Source: Bacteroides faecichinchillae JCM 17102 (GTDB lineage Bacteria; Bacteroidota; Bacteroidia; Bacteroidales; Bacteroidaceae). From it: 60,949 bases of DNA. The position numbers and the translations under genes were made by a program. How positions within the stretch are numbered: position 1 is the first letter of the stretch; every line of letters starts with the position of its first letter. The stretch spans positions 1-60,949 of the forward strand of contig NZ_BAKK01000027.1 in the NCBI RefSeq assembly GCF_000614145.1. The letters run 5' to 3'. Below, one piece after another: positions 36,673 to 46,366 of this stretch. The notes under the pieces were generated by a model, which was not told the DNA's origin, did not search any database, and saw only the letters and a program-made list of their open reading frames with translations.

Positions 36673-37592
36673 TCAAGGTTTCTCAACAGGCATAAGTGCA
36701 TTTGCCACATTCAACATTTCCGTTTCCCAATCATAATTTAGCGGATTGATGGGGACCACGCGTGTTCCCGTTTGCTGCGCTATTGTCTCTGCATTTCTTT
36801 TGTCAAACTCTGGTTGTACGAAGATAACTTGTACGTTTTCTTCTTTACATAAGTCTATCAATCTTTCAAATGGGCAGGAGAGGGTTCTTTTCCTCCCTCT
36901 TCGATAGAAATCTGATGTAACCCGTAGTCGCGGGCAAAGTAGGAGAGAGCCGGATGATAAATCATAAATGCTTTAGCCGCTTCAGGCTTTGACAACTGCT
37001 CACAAATGATACTATCAGTATATTGTATACGTTGGCAGAGAGAATCATAACGTGCGAAATAATAAGCTTGATTGGCTTTATCGAGCGTGCAGAGTGCTTT
37101 ATAGGTGTTTCCGGCAATGATCAAAGCATTGGTCGCAGAATTCCATATATGAGGCTCTATAGAGTGAATATGACCATCATGAGACGTATGTCCATGTCCC
37201 GGATCTTCATTACTCAGGATAAGATCTACTCCTTTTGAAGTATCGAACATCTGTATATGCGGAGTATTATTCATTAAACGATCCATCCATGTTTGTTCAA
37301 ATCCGATATAGCCGATTCGGAAATACGCTTTACTATCCCCCAAGGATACAAGTTGCTGCGGGACAGGATCATAAGTCTCCGGACTAGAACCTTTGGGAAC
37401 CATACTGACTACCTTAAACTTGTCGCCGGCAATTGCTTCGGTGAAGTAACGTTGCGGTTCCAAGGTAACGGTGATAACCGGTTTTTCACCTTCTTTATCG
37501 TTTGACTTGGATGAATTTCCTGTGCAAGCTGCCAGTAAAAGACAGGTGCTGAGCAACAAGAAAGTACATTTATTTTTTAGTTGTTTTTTCAT
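36673..37592 (-). pseudogene. Zinc ABC transporter substrate-binding lipoprotein, ZnuA-like (frame broken at about 36862)
   Basis: From ATG 37592: lipoprotein leader with LAAC (Cys23), then the cluster A-I metal-binding protein fold (VITVTLEPQRYFTEAIAGD, SSPETYDPVPQQ, a His-rich loop HGHTSHDGHIH, EPHIWNS, FMIYHPALSYFARDYGL). The frame ends at AHLKD; the next frame gives LIDLCKEENVQVIFVQPEFDKR to 36673. One T (GATTGA to GATTTGA) restores about 306 residues. His in the YD-P, EPH and YHPA motifs would bind zinc. It follows mnmD by 27 bp and precedes the ATPase gene. Confidence 0.85.
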
Positions 37593-37619
37593 GACTGGTT
37601 CTTTTAATTTCTTTGATTG

Positions 37620-38316
37620 TTATACTTGTTTGCGGGCTCGTAATATTTCCCGTTTACCTCCCGGAGCCCGGTAAACGTTCGACTACAAATCCTGCGGTTT
37701 GCAACATCCTCCGGATTACTCCTTTGGCACAATAAGTGGTCAGAATCCCATCATTGCTTAATAAAACATATAAACGGTTGAATAGTTCTTGAGACCACAT
37801 TTCCGGCTGTTTTTCGGGGGCAAATGCATCGAAATAGACGATATCAGGGCTGTCTGGCAGAGAATGGAAGATCCATTCGTTAAAGTCTGCCTGTACTTTC
37901 CGCAGGGTGAAGTGTGGACTGAGGCAGACTTCTTCTTCCCAAGGTGAAATGTGAAGCTGTTTAAACAGTTCGATAGCTGTTACTGGTTGGTTATTTATGG
38001 TTAGTTGTTCGCTATCCTTGATATAGCCTAGTTGTTCTATTATCGACCATTCTAGAGGGTAGAGTTCTAATCCTGTATAGTGTATATTCCGGTGGTTTCT
38101 TTCTGCTTCCTCAAGCGTAAGCCAGGCATTTAGTCCTGTGCCGAAGCCAATTTCCAGAATTCGGGGTGAGGGCATATCAGATGCTTCCAGTCCCATGTGG
38201 ATGAAAATGTGTTGCGATTCTGTACGTGCCCCTTTGATTGAATGATAATGCTCATTCAATTCGGGTACAAACAGAGTTGCACTTCCGTCGTCGGTTTTTT
38301 CAATTACTCTTTTCAT
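37620..38316 (-). CDS. mnmD: tRNA (mnm5s2U34)-methyltransferase MnmD (C-terminus shifted at about 37665)
   Basis: A single-domain relative of the methyltransferase half of MnmC, which completes mnm5U at the wobble base. Motifs: SAM site ILEIGFGTGLNAWL, GLELYP, and the catalytic-region VYFDAFAPEKQPEMW with TTYCAKGVIRRML. The given frame stops after ERLPGSGR at 37654, but the next frame reads GGKREILRARKQV to a TAA at 37620, the normal family end, so two bases are probably missing near 37661-37667. With mnmG (56151) this window encodes two enzymes acting on the same wobble uridine. It precedes the zinc-binding protein gene by 27 bp. Confidence 0.88.
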
Positions 38317-38352
38317 CCTATTTTAATTTCTTATCTTTATGTTTCTTTTCTT

Positions 38353-38832
38353 TTATCCTGCAACTATGTTCCAAGCATTCTCCAATACATATAGTAGAAG
38401 AATATAGCGCAATAGTTTACCTATAAACATGGAAGTGACAGTAAGCCATGTGTTGCTTCGCATAAATCCCAGTGCAATGGCTACTACTTCGCCAATGGCA
38501 GGCAGGAAGGTAAAAAATGCCATTAATGCCCCTTTCCCTTGCAGGAAGGTAACCATCTTGTCTATTTTCTCTTTCTTTACTTTAAAGTATTTCTCAATCC
38601 AGCTTATCTTGCCTAGACGACCCATGTAATAACAAGTCATTCCACCCACCGTATTGCCCAAAGTAGCAGCAAGTATACACGCAGTAGGATTTAGGCCGAG
38701 TTTTACTAATGTAACTAGCACGAGCTCAGAACTGAAAGGTATAATACTTCCTGCTAACATGGCCGAAATAAACAATCCCGGCAATCCCCAATCAATGAGA
38801 AGCTGTATGGTTGAATCTATAAAAGCGTCCAT
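38353..38832 (-). CDS. YqaA-family (DedA-like, SNARE-associated/VTT) membrane protein
   Basis: A 159-residue inner-membrane protein with the VTT-domain pattern: reentrant GLPGLFISAMLAGSIIPFSSELVL, TLGNTVGGMTCYYMGRLG, and FLPAIGEVVAIALGFMRSN with three further hydrophobic stretches. YqaA is a short DedA relative; the superfamily is linked to lipid scrambling or polyprenyl-phosphate recycling, but YqaA itself is unproven. Its start overlaps the end of the upstream membrane-protein gene by 16 nt. Confidence 0.85.
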   Translation of the reverse strand: MDAFIDSTIQLLIDWGLPGLFISAMLAGSIIPFSSELVLVTLVKLGLNPTACILAATLGNTVGGMTCYYMGRLGKISWIEKYFKVKKEKIDKMVTFLQGKGALMAFFTFLPAIGEVVAIALGFMRSNTWLTVTSMFIGKLLRYILLLYVLENAWNIVAG

Positions 38833-39827
38833 ATATTAAAACCGAATAAAAGGATGAGGCTAACCATCGTTATAATGAAAAACACATTGGATGTTTTACT
38901 GTTGGTCAGCGTAAAAAGGTGTCCGATCAAGATACTGCTGCTTATCATCAGAAGTGGTAGAAGGTCGTTGCACTGTATAGGTTGTAAAGCTATCAGCAAA
39001 AAGAGGAAAGCAGTCAACTCAATGAGAAACTGCAAATAAGCGCGCGTGCGTATCTTGTCTTCAAAACCGGCAACAATACAGTGAGCTGTACTGACAATAT
39101 ACAATACAAGCAAGAAGCCAAGTGTTGCAAATTCCCAGGGTTGCAAGGATTGTAAATCGAAGACATTTCCAAACGAAATCAGATCGTAGAAAGGTTGGTA
39201 GAACAAGGCCATCTGACTGTAGAAGAAGGCGTGTCCGAATAACATCCAATAGGGAAGCATCCATCCCAATATCGCTGCACAGAAACTGCGTGGATTGAGT
39301 GATTGAAAACGGTAAGCTCCGAGTAACCACAACACCGACAGGAAAGTGAGCTGAGGAAAAAAGATACTTCCTGCTCCGATAAAGAAGAAGGAATAAAACA
39401 GATTGCCTGATGTTTGCGATTGTTGATAGCTGTTGAATAAAAAACAAAGGGAGATCAAAAAAGCAAGAGCAGCAATGTCTCCGGCATATAACAGGTGCAT
39501 TTCCGGGCAGACAGTAACTAGCAGAAAGTAAATCGCTGTCTGTACGGAAGCCCGCATACGTATGATGGTAAAACGGTTGTTTATCTCGATCAGGAAATAG
39601 CCGATAATTGCATATACCAGATAGCTGAAAATACGGTCTGCCCATGAGGGGAGCAATAGGGAACGGGTAGACTGCCAGATAGTAGAACCTCCTTCTTTGC
39701 CTAATGAGGAAGTGAGGTCGGGCAATAAGAGGGAAGTCAGCACCCAGAAGAGAGTGCAGATAAGGATGACGGCTGGTAATGTCCAACGTCCTGCCGTTAT
39801 CTGGCCTTGTAATCTTTTGTTCCTCAT
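38817..39827 (-). CDS. Polytopic membrane protein of unknown function, 336 aa
   Basis: About nine to ten hydrophobic helices cover almost the whole length (for example AVILICTLFWVLTSLLL, FLISLCFLFNSYQQ, FAALGWML-like WMLPYWMLFGHAFF, FLFLLIALQP and the final VFFIITMVSLILLFGFNIW). No family motif recognised; it resembles uncharacterised Bacteroidetes integral membrane proteins near yqaA. The overlap with yqaA implies co-translation. It is preceded by the 22-bp repeat array B and not by a clear promoter box. Confidence 0.65.
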   Translation of the reverse strand: MRNKRLQGQITAGRWTLPAVILICTLFWVLTSLLLPDLTSSLGKEGGSTIWQSTRSLLLPSWADRIFSYLVYAIIGYFLIEINNRFTIIRMRASVQTAIYFLLVTVCPEMHLLYAGDIAALAFLISLCFLFNSYQQSQTSGNLFYSFFFIGAGSIFFPQLTFLSVLWLLGAYRFQSLNPRSFCAAILGWMLPYWMLFGHAFFYSQMALFYQPFYDLISFGNVFDLQSLQPWEFATLGFLLVLYIVSTAHCIVAGFEDKIRTRAYLQFLIELTAFLFLLIALQPIQCNDLLPLLMISSSILIGHLFTLTNSKTSNVFFIITMVSLILLFGFNIWTLL

Positions 39828-39890
39828 TAATTAAAGTTTAGCAAGAAATTTATTGTGTATTTAGTCTCTGTCTTTGAGTCGTTTACTATC

Positions 39891-39970
39891 CCTATCTGTA
39901 TACCGTAGTGGGCATATAGATCCACCGTACCGTACATATATACCCACCATGATGAGTATATATGTTTACC
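39891..39970. repeat. Imperfect 22-bp-period tandem repeat, array B
   Basis: Cores start at 39891 (weak), 39913 (CATATAGATCCACC), 39935 (CATATATACCCACC) and 39957 (TATATATGTTTACC), spaced exactly 22 bp. Core and spacing match array A at 11991-12048. It fills the gap between purD and the membrane-protein gene. Confidence 0.6.
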
Positions 39971-39993
39971 AAACGGTTTTACTATCCCTTGTT

Positions 39994-41267
39994 TTACAGG
40001 TCAAATCCAATGTCGCGGCGGAAGTATTTCTTGTCGAAATCTATCATATCCGCCACTTTATAGCTCTGAGCCAATGCTTCTTCTTTAGTTGCACCGTAAG
40101 AGCAAACTGCAATAACACGTCCTCCATTTGTTACCACCTGACCCTCTTTCTCGGTTGTTCCGGCATGGAAAATGATACTGTCCGTGGTGGTAGCTTGTTC
40201 CAGTCCGCTGATAGGGAATCCTTTCTCGTAAGCTTCGGGATAACCGCCACTAACAAGAATCACACAACCTGCGGAGCGTGGTCCATAACCAATTCCTTTT
40301 CGTTAAGATTGCCTGTGGCTGTACCTTCCAGCAATTCAACGAAGTCGCTCTGGATACGAAGCATTACACTCTCTGTTTCCGGATCGCCCATACGAACGTT
40401 ATATTCGATTACCATCGGTTCGCCTTTTACTCTGATCAATCCGAGGAAAATGAAACCTTTGTACGTGATGTTTTCTTCTTTCAACCCGTTGATGGTAGGT
40501 TCGATGATTCGTGTACGTACTTTTTCCATAAATTCTTCGTCTGCAAATGGGACAGGAGTTACGCTACCCATACCACCGGTATTGAGGCCTTTGTCACCTT
40601 CTCCGATACGTTTGTAGTCTTTGGCAACGGGAAGTACTTTGTAGTTCTCTCCATCTGTAAGTACGAATACGGAACATTCGATACCACTCAGGAACTCTTC
40701 GATAACGACAGTTGCCGATGCAGAACCAAACATGCCCCCAAGCATTTCTTTCAATTCTTTTTTGGCTTCATCCAGTGTAGGCAGGATCAAAACACCTTTT
40801 CCGGCACAAAGGCCGTCTGCTTTCAGTACGTAAGGAGCTTCCAGCGTTTCAAGGAAGGACAGTCCTTCTTCAAGGTTATTGGCTGTAATGCTTTTGTAGC
40901 GTGCTGTCGGGATATGATGACGCATCATGAAACCTTTCGCAAATTCTTTGCTCCCTTCTAACTGTGCTCCTTTGGCAGAAGGACCGATAACGGCAATATG
41001 TTTCAATTCGGGATGATTCTGAAAGTAGTCGTAGATACCTTGTACCAACGGATCTTCCGGACCTACAACAACCATATTGATATTCTCTTTTACAGCAAAA
41101 GCACCGATTGCATCAAAATCAGTAGCTTTGATATTTACGTTTTCGCCTACGGCGGTGGTTCCTGCATTTCCCGGTGCAATATACAACTTTTCTACTTTTG
41201 GACTTTGGGCAATTTTCCATGCAAGTGCATGTTCGCGGCCGCCCGAGCCTAATAATAATATCTTCAT
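39994..41267 (-). pseudogene. purD: Phosphoribosylamine-glycine ligase PurD (frame broken at about 40278)
   Basis: From ATG 41267 the protein shows [16 protein letters not shown], the ATP-grasp part ([17 protein letters not shown]), and [15 protein letters not shown]; it runs off frame after VMDHAP. The other frame supplies [16 protein letters not shown] and continues to the stop at 39994. One extra C (CCACGC to CCACCGC) gives [14 protein letters not shown] and a full protein of about 424 residues. PurD makes glycinamide ribonucleotide in purine synthesis, so a true null is unlikely in a prototroph. It lies 12 bp after the S9 peptidase gene. Confidence 0.9.
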
Positions 41268-41279
41268 AATCAGTAGGTA

Positions 41280-43418
41280 TTATAAATGTTCTTCAAAATA
41301 TCGGGTAATTTTCTCGTGTAAGTGTACGCGGTCGCGACCTGAGACATTGTGCTTATGGCAGGGGTAAATAAACAGGTCGGGATAAGTACGTGAGTCTACA
41401 CAGGCTTTCATAAACGAAAGCGTATGCTGTGGTACACATGTATCGTCATGGTCGTCATGAATGATCAGAAGACGTCCTTTCAGTTGTCCTGCAAGGTTTT
41501 TAAGGTTGCATTCCTTATATCCTTCCGGATTGCTTTGAGGTGTGTCCATATAGCGCTCGCCGTACATTATTTCGTAATATCCCCAATCGATAACGGGACC
41601 TCCGGCTACACCTACTTTAAATATCTCCGGGTAACGGAGTAGGAGAGCAGTAGTCATGTGTCCTCCGAAGCTCCATCCATGTACACCGATACGGTTACCG
41701 TCTACATAAGGGAGAGACTTCAGATATTCGATTCCTTTTACTTGGTCCTTACCTTCTTCGATACCCAAATGGCGGAAAGTAGCATTCTCAAACTCTAAAC
41801 CTCGGTTAGAACTACCCCGGTTGTCGATAGTAAACATGATGTAGCCTTTGTTTGCCATGTAAATGTCCCATCCACGTGCACCGTTCAGCCATCCGCCTGT
41901 CACACATTGTGCGTGGGGACCACCATAGACATAGACAATGACAGGATATTTCTTGTTCGGATCGAAGTCTGCCGGTTTCATCAATCGATAGTATAGATCA
42001 GTGGTACCGTCCGCTGCTTTGATCGTTCCGGTTTCGAGAGTAGGCATTTGATAACCTTCATACGGGTTTTTAGATTGAAGTAGATTGATACTTTTGAAGT
42101 TTTTAGTATCTACCAAATCGATAGTACGGGCTTTATTTTTAGCAGAAGAAAAGTCAATGAGATAGGTACCCGAAGCATTGAGTATTCCGTTATGCTGACT
42201 TTCTTTGCAAGTATCGAATGGCTGATTTATCTTTCCGTTGCTGACATTAACAACAAAATGTCCACTTTTCAAACCTTCTATGGCTGTGAAGATAACTTCT
42301 TTCTTTTTTGTGTTAAAGCCCATTAATTCACTTACTAACCAATTTCCCTTTGTTAGTTGTTTCAGTAGCTTACCTTCCGTATTATACAAATAGAGGTGAT
42401 TGAAACCATCTTTTTGACTTTGATAAATGAATTTACTATTGTCCCAAGGTAGGAAAGTAATCGGATGTTGGGGCTCTACATATTTGGGATGACTTTCTTC
42501 GAACAGAATCTTTACCAAGTCTCCCGTTTCTGCATTGTATTGGCAAAGTTTGGCATGGTTTTGGTCACGATTCAATTCAATAAGATAGAGGCTTTTTTCA
42601 TCCGGTGCCCAACTAATATTAGTGAAATAGCGATCGGTAGGATCACCTGCATTCAGATAGATACTTTTTCCTGTTTCCGGGTTGTAAATACCTACTTTTA
42701 CCTTATGACTAGTCATTCCCGCCATTGGATAACGGATATTGTTTACTTCTCCCACACGTGTCGTAATGTCTACAAGCGGATATTGTGTGACCATACTTTC
42801 ATCCATGCGGTAGAAGGCAAGTAGGTTTCCTTTTGGACTCCAGAATGTACCTTTCTCAATACCGAACTCATTGCGGTGTACCGATTGTCCGCAAACGATT
42901 CCTTCAGGTTCATCGGTCACTGCCTGATCGTTTACATATAGGTTGTTTCCTATGGTGTATGCCACTTTCCCACTAGCTGCACAATAATCTTGATTACTTG
43001 CTTTCTCTTTCAGTTTGAGTGAACTGACTAGTTGATCTGTCTTAAAGTCATATACAATATATTTACCCGGTAGAGTCAATAGTAGTTGTGACTTGTTCGC
43101 CCAGGGGAAGCTAACAGAATATAAATGAGATAGCTTTCCTAATTTGTTAGCCTCTAGTACTTTGTTGATCTGCTCCCGAGCAACGAGCATTGTTTCTTTA
43201 CCCGTTTGGGGCTGAATTGTATAAATTGTATCAATACCCGGTTTAATGCATTCATCCCCCCACCATTGTAGCGCGTAGAGGTTTTCTGCATATCGGTATG
43301 TTTCGCCACCCGGAATTAAGTCATCCAGTGTCAGCTTTTTCATTTCTTGTGCCATAACATTGATTACCATTGGCAGTGCCATCAATAACAAGATGGTTCT
43401 TTTTCCAATTTTATTCAT
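41280..43418 (-). CDS. S9-family (dipeptidyl peptidase IV-like) serine peptidase
   Basis: A 712-residue exported enzyme: signal peptide TILLLMALPMVINVMA, a beta-propeller domain (DPPIV N-terminal; FYRMDESMVTQYPL, WAPDEKSLYLIELNRDQ) and a C-terminal alpha/beta-hydrolase. The catalytic Ser is in GWSFGG, Asp in HDDHDDTCVP and His in CHKHNVSGRDRVHL. Such periplasmic enzymes remove dipeptides, often Xaa-Pro, from peptide N-termini. The usual catalytic-domain landmarks YVYGGPHAQ and DNRGSSNRG are present. It precedes purD on the same strand. Confidence 0.92.
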   Translation of the reverse strand: MNKIGKRTILLLMALPMVINVMAQEMKKLTLDDLIPGGETYRYAENLYALQWWGDECIKPGIDTIYTIQPQTGKETMLVAREQINKVLEANKLGKLSHLYSVSFPWANKSQLLLTLPGKYIVYDFKTDQLVSSLKLKEKASNQDYCAASGKVAYTIGNNLYVNDQAVTDEPEGIVCGQSVHRNEFGIEKGTFWSPKGNLLAFYRMDESMVTQYPLVDITTRVGEVNNIRYPMAGMTSHKVKVGIYNPETGKSIYLNAGDPTDRYFTNISWAPDEKSLYLIELNRDQNHAKLCQYNAETGDLVKILFEESHPKYVEPQHPITFLPWDNSKFIYQSQKDGFNHLYLYNTEGKLLKQLTKGNWLVSELMGFNTKKKEVIFTAIEGLKSGHFVVNVSNGKINQPFDTCKESQHNGILNASGTYLIDFSSAKNKARTIDLVDTKNFKSINLLQSKNPYEGYQMPTLETGTIKAADGTTDLYYRLMKPADFDPNKKYPVIVYVYGGPHAQCVTGGWLNGARGWDIYMANKGYIMFTIDNRGSSNRGLEFENATFRHLGIEEGKDQVKGIEYLKSLPYVDGNRIGVHGWSFGGHMTTALLLRYPEIFKVGVAGGPVIDWGYYEIMYGERYMDTPQSNPEGYKECNLKNLAGQLKGRLLIIHDDHDDTCVPQHTLSFMKACVDSRTYPDLFIYPCHKHNVSGRDRVHLHEKITRYFEEHL

Positions 43419-43616
43419 TGTTTTCTTCTTTATTATTTATTTTAAATCTATCTATTGTTACTTTTCCAAGAGTGGTCGTTTTTATCTGAACGACTGCATT
43501 TAATTTAGCGAAATCCAAAAATAATTCATCACATAGCTTTTCGTAGCTCTCTCTGTCAGACGATACTGTTATTTAAGTTTTAGGTTATAATTTATGCCCC
43601 AAAGCTGTGTATCAAT

Positions 43617-43655
43617 TAGTTAATGAGGAGTAATGATTGAACTTGTCATTAACTA
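43617..43655. terminator. Hairpin between RNA methyltransferase and S9 peptidase genes
   Basis: TAGTTAATGA (43617-43626) pairs perfectly with TCATTAACTA (43646-43655), 10 bp downstream of the methyltransferase stop on the minus strand. Probably ends that transcript, although the tail is only moderately T-rich. Confidence 0.45.
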
Positions 43656-43665
43656 TTCATTCTAA

Positions 43666-45081
43666 CTATTCTTCAGTCTTCTTAGGAATTCTAGGCTCCC
43701 GATTACCTCTGAATTCTCTCGGTGCTTTCGGATCTCTTCCTTCCTCTCTGGATCCACCCTCTCTGCGTGGCTTGAACTCACCTTCCCGTCTCGGTCTGGA
43801 TTCTTCATCTTTACGTGGCTTAAATTCCCCTTCTCTGCGAGGTCTGAAGTCTTTTCTCTCTTTGAATTTTGGAGTAAATCCTTCTTCCCCCTTGTTTTTA
43901 TCTTCTCCTTGTCCACCTTCTTCTGTTTCCTGGCTCTTGAATTCTTTGTATTTTCCATCAAAAATTTCATATTTCCGGAACTCACACTCCAGTGGACCAT
44001 TGAACAATGGAATCTTTTGATTTGCTTTCAAACCTATCTGGTCAAAACATTCTTCGCGGTAGGAAAGTACCCATGCCTCATTTCCAACAAAAGCATGTTT
44101 CAGACGTTCACCAATCATCTGATACAATCCGAGCAAGTCATTCGTAGAGATACGTTCACCATAAGGAGGATTTGTTATGATAATTGATTTCTCTTTCGGT
44201 TGTTCGAATTGCTGGAATGGTTGCAGTTTCAGTACTACGTCTTTGGATACACCGGCAGCTTTTATGTTGTGAGTTGCAATCTCATTAGCTTTCGGGTTAT
44301 TGTCATAACCGTAAATCTTATGCTCAAATTTGCGTTCCTGGCTATCATCATTATAGATATCGTCGAACATATCCGCATCAAAATCCACCCACTTCTCGAA
44401 TGCAAATCCTTTGCGAAAGACTCCTGGGGCAATGTTTCGAGCAATGAGCGCTGCTTCGATAGGAATTGTACCCGAACCACACATCGGATCGATCAAGTCA
44501 CATTCTCCACGCCATCCAGTCATCAGGATCATGCCTGCTGCCAATACTTCATTCAATGGAGCTTCTACCGCTTCCAGACGGTATCCACGACGATGAAGAG
44601 ATTCACCTGAAGAGTCTAATGACAATGTACAAGTAGTCTGTGCGATATGTATATTCAATAAAATATCCGGATTATTGATGCGCACTGACGGACGTTTCCC
44701 AGTTTTCTCACGAAAATAATCTACGATGGCGTCTTTTACTTTGTATGAAACGAACTTCGAATGGCGGAACTCTTCGCTAAACACTACCGCATCTATAGCA
44801 AATGTCTTGTCAGCGTCCAGATACTCCTCCCAAGGAATTTCTTGAATCTGACTGTAAACCTCATCGGCATTTTTAGCGGTAAAATGCTTAATTGGTTTCA
44901 GGATGCGAATGGCAGTACGAAGGCAGAAATTTGCTTTGTACATCATACGCTTATCTCCTGTAAATGAAACCATGCGGCGTCCTATCTGAATGTCGTTGGC
45001 TCCTAATGTTGTCAGTTCTTCTGCAAGTATCTCTTCCAATCCTTGGAAAGTCTTGGCAATAATCTCGAATTGTTCGCTCAT
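43666..45081 (-). CDS. THUMP-domain class I SAM-dependent RNA methyltransferase (RlmL-like) with repetitive charged tail
   Basis: A 471-residue enzyme. Residues 1-160 hold the THUMP RNA-binding part (FEIIAKTFQGLEEILAEEL, TFAIDAVVFSEEFRHSKFVSYKVKDAI), then the methyltransferase domain with LIDPMCGSGTIPIEAALIA, YGYDNNPKANEIATHNI and the catalytic IITNPPYGER (NPPY) typical of N2-guanine rRNA methylation. Beyond about residue 385 a highly charged low-complexity tail repeats PRREGEFKPR-type units and is rich in Arg, Lys, Glu and Gly, like RGG tails that bind RNA. It is 16 bp downstream of cysE on the minus strand. Confidence 0.88.
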   Translation of the reverse strand: MSEQFEIIAKTFQGLEEILAEELTTLGANDIQIGRRMVSFTGDKRMMYKANFCLRTAIRILKPIKHFTAKNADEVYSQIQEIPWEEYLDADKTFAIDAVVFSEEFRHSKFVSYKVKDAIVDYFREKTGKRPSVRINNPDILLNIHIAQTTCTLSLDSSGESLHRRGYRLEAVEAPLNEVLAAGMILMTGWRGECDLIDPMCGSGTIPIEAALIARNIAPGVFRKGFAFEKWVDFDADMFDDIYNDDSQERKFEHKIYGYDNNPKANEIATHNIKAAGVSKDVVLKLQPFQQFEQPKEKSIIITNPPYGERISTNDLLGLYQMIGERLKHAFVGNEAWVLSYREECFDQIGLKANQKIPLFNGPLECEFRKYEIFDGKYKEFKSQETEEGGQGEDKNKGEEGFTPKFKERKDFRPRREGEFKPRKDEESRPRREGEFKPRREGGSREEGRDPKAPREFRGNREPRIPKKTEE

Positions 45082-45097
45082 ATATTGTAATTTGAAT

Positions 45098-46000
45098 TTA
45101 TTTCTTAGCTTTAGTTTGTACTATTTTCGCACCTGCAGGCACATTTTCTGTTACCCAGATGTTACCTCCTACAGTGGCGTCTTTTCCTATGGTGATTCTG
45201 CCTAAGATAGTGGCGTTGGAGTACACAATAACATTGTCTTCCAATATTGGATGACGAGGAATACCTTTGATGGGTTTTCCGTCTGCATCCAAGGGGAAAC
45301 TCTTAGCTCCTAATGTAACACCTTGATATAGCTTAACGTTATTTCCGATAATGCTTGTAGCACCAATTACTACACCCGTTCCATGGTCAATCGTGAAATA
45401 ACTACCTATCTTAGCTCCCGGATGGATATCAATACCAGTTTCGCTATGTGCCATTTCCGTAATGATGCGGGGAATCAATGGAACACCTAACTCTAATAAT
45501 TCATGTGCAATGCGGTAATTACTGATCGCTTTAATGGCAGGATAGCAACAAATCACTTCACCATAACTTTCGGCAGCAGGATCACCATTGTATGCGGCTT
45601 CTACGTCAGTTGCCAATATTTTTCTCATACAAGGCAACTTACTGATAAACTTAGCGGCAAGTCGAGCAGCTTCCTCTCTTTTGGAGTCGGAACAAGTATT
45701 ACATTTACCTTCTGCTGTTCCAAAACATAGCCCTGCCAAGATTTGCTCAGATAGCAAATCATATAGCTTTTCGATATTTACACCGATGTGGTAATTGATT
45801 GTACGACTGTTGATTGTAGAATTACCATAATATCCGGGAAAAAGAATGGAGCGTGAAAGCTCGATAATCTCATACAAGACTTTAGCAGAAGGCAGTGGTT
45901 CGCCATCTTTATGTTGATGAAACAGTCCTTTGTAAGATTCGCTTTCCGATAGCTCATCGACTGCCTGTGTCAAAATGTGGGTAAAGTTCAGTGGACTCAT
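45098..46000 (-). CDS. cysE: Serine O-acetyltransferase CysE (EpsC type)
   Basis: A 300-residue enzyme making O-acetylserine for cysteine synthesis. The N-terminal helical domain is followed by left-handed beta-helix hexapeptides: GIDIHPGAKIGSYFTIDHGTGVVIGATS, NNVKLYQGVTLGAKSFP, HPILEDNVIVYSNATILGRI. The catalytic His (IDHG) and Asp/His pairs of the SAT family are present. The long N-terminal part identifies the EpsC/Bacteroidetes form. Its promoter is TACCTTTG at 46042-46035. Confidence 0.93.
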   Translation of the reverse strand: MSPLNFTHILTQAVDELSESESYKGLFHQHKDGEPLPSAKVLYEIIELSRSILFPGYYGNSTINSRTINYHIGVNIEKLYDLLSEQILAGLCFGTAEGKCNTCSDSKREEAARLAAKFISKLPCMRKILATDVEAAYNGDPAAESYGEVICCYPAIKAISNYRIAHELLELGVPLIPRIITEMAHSETGIDIHPGAKIGSYFTIDHGTGVVIGATSIIGNNVKLYQGVTLGAKSFPLDADGKPIKGIPRHPILEDNVIVYSNATILGRITIGKDATVGGNIWVTENVPAGAKIVQTKAKK

Positions 46001-46034
46001 TAGGTCAGTTACTCATTTTTAATATGATATGGGC

Positions 46035-46042
46035 ACAAAGGT
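46035..46042 (-). promoter_or_regulatory. Bacteroides -7 box of cysE (TACCTTTG)
   Basis: Minus-strand TACCTTTG 34 bp before the cysE ATG. Confidence 0.6.
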
Positions 46043-46144
46043 ATTAAAAAAATGATTAATATCGTTGATATTCAGAATAAAATAAATCAATTAGATCAGT
46101 CGTTTCATTTCCAGCTACTTTGTACTTAACTCTTCTAAAATATG

Positions 46145-46366
46145 AAAACGCCATTTCTTCATCAGAAACGGCGTCCTCTATTTGTTAGAATATTAGAATG
46201 AGAGAGTTTTGTTATATATAGATTTGTTTTGCTTTATCTTACTATTGTTCAGAATAGAACTGTACAAAATATATATTGTAGTCCCATTTTAGATAATTAG
46301 TGATGCACGCTTTCTTGCATCCTTTCTTTTGTCTACTAATGTATCTGTTTTTCTGTTGCAAAGGTA
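46145..46366 (-). ncRNA. Candidate small RNA with own promoter and terminator
   Basis: On the minus strand TACCTTTG (46366-46359) is followed, about 200 nt on, by the hairpin ACGCC-TTTCT/AGAAA-GGCGT (46174-46164 with 46158-46148) and TTTTCATATTTT, a good Rho-independent terminator. Near the 5' end GATGCA/TGCATC forms a second stem (about 46302-46322). Only micro-ORFs of 7 and 12 codons occur. No Rfam family was recognised by eye. Confidence 0.45.

Noticed and set aside
36553..36692. Plus-strand frame reading ...KQLNDKIQKLVKQLRTQA... to a TAA
   Set aside because: It has no start codon, overlaps the znuA-like end and contains the ABC ATPase promoter; likely chance, although it looks protein-like.
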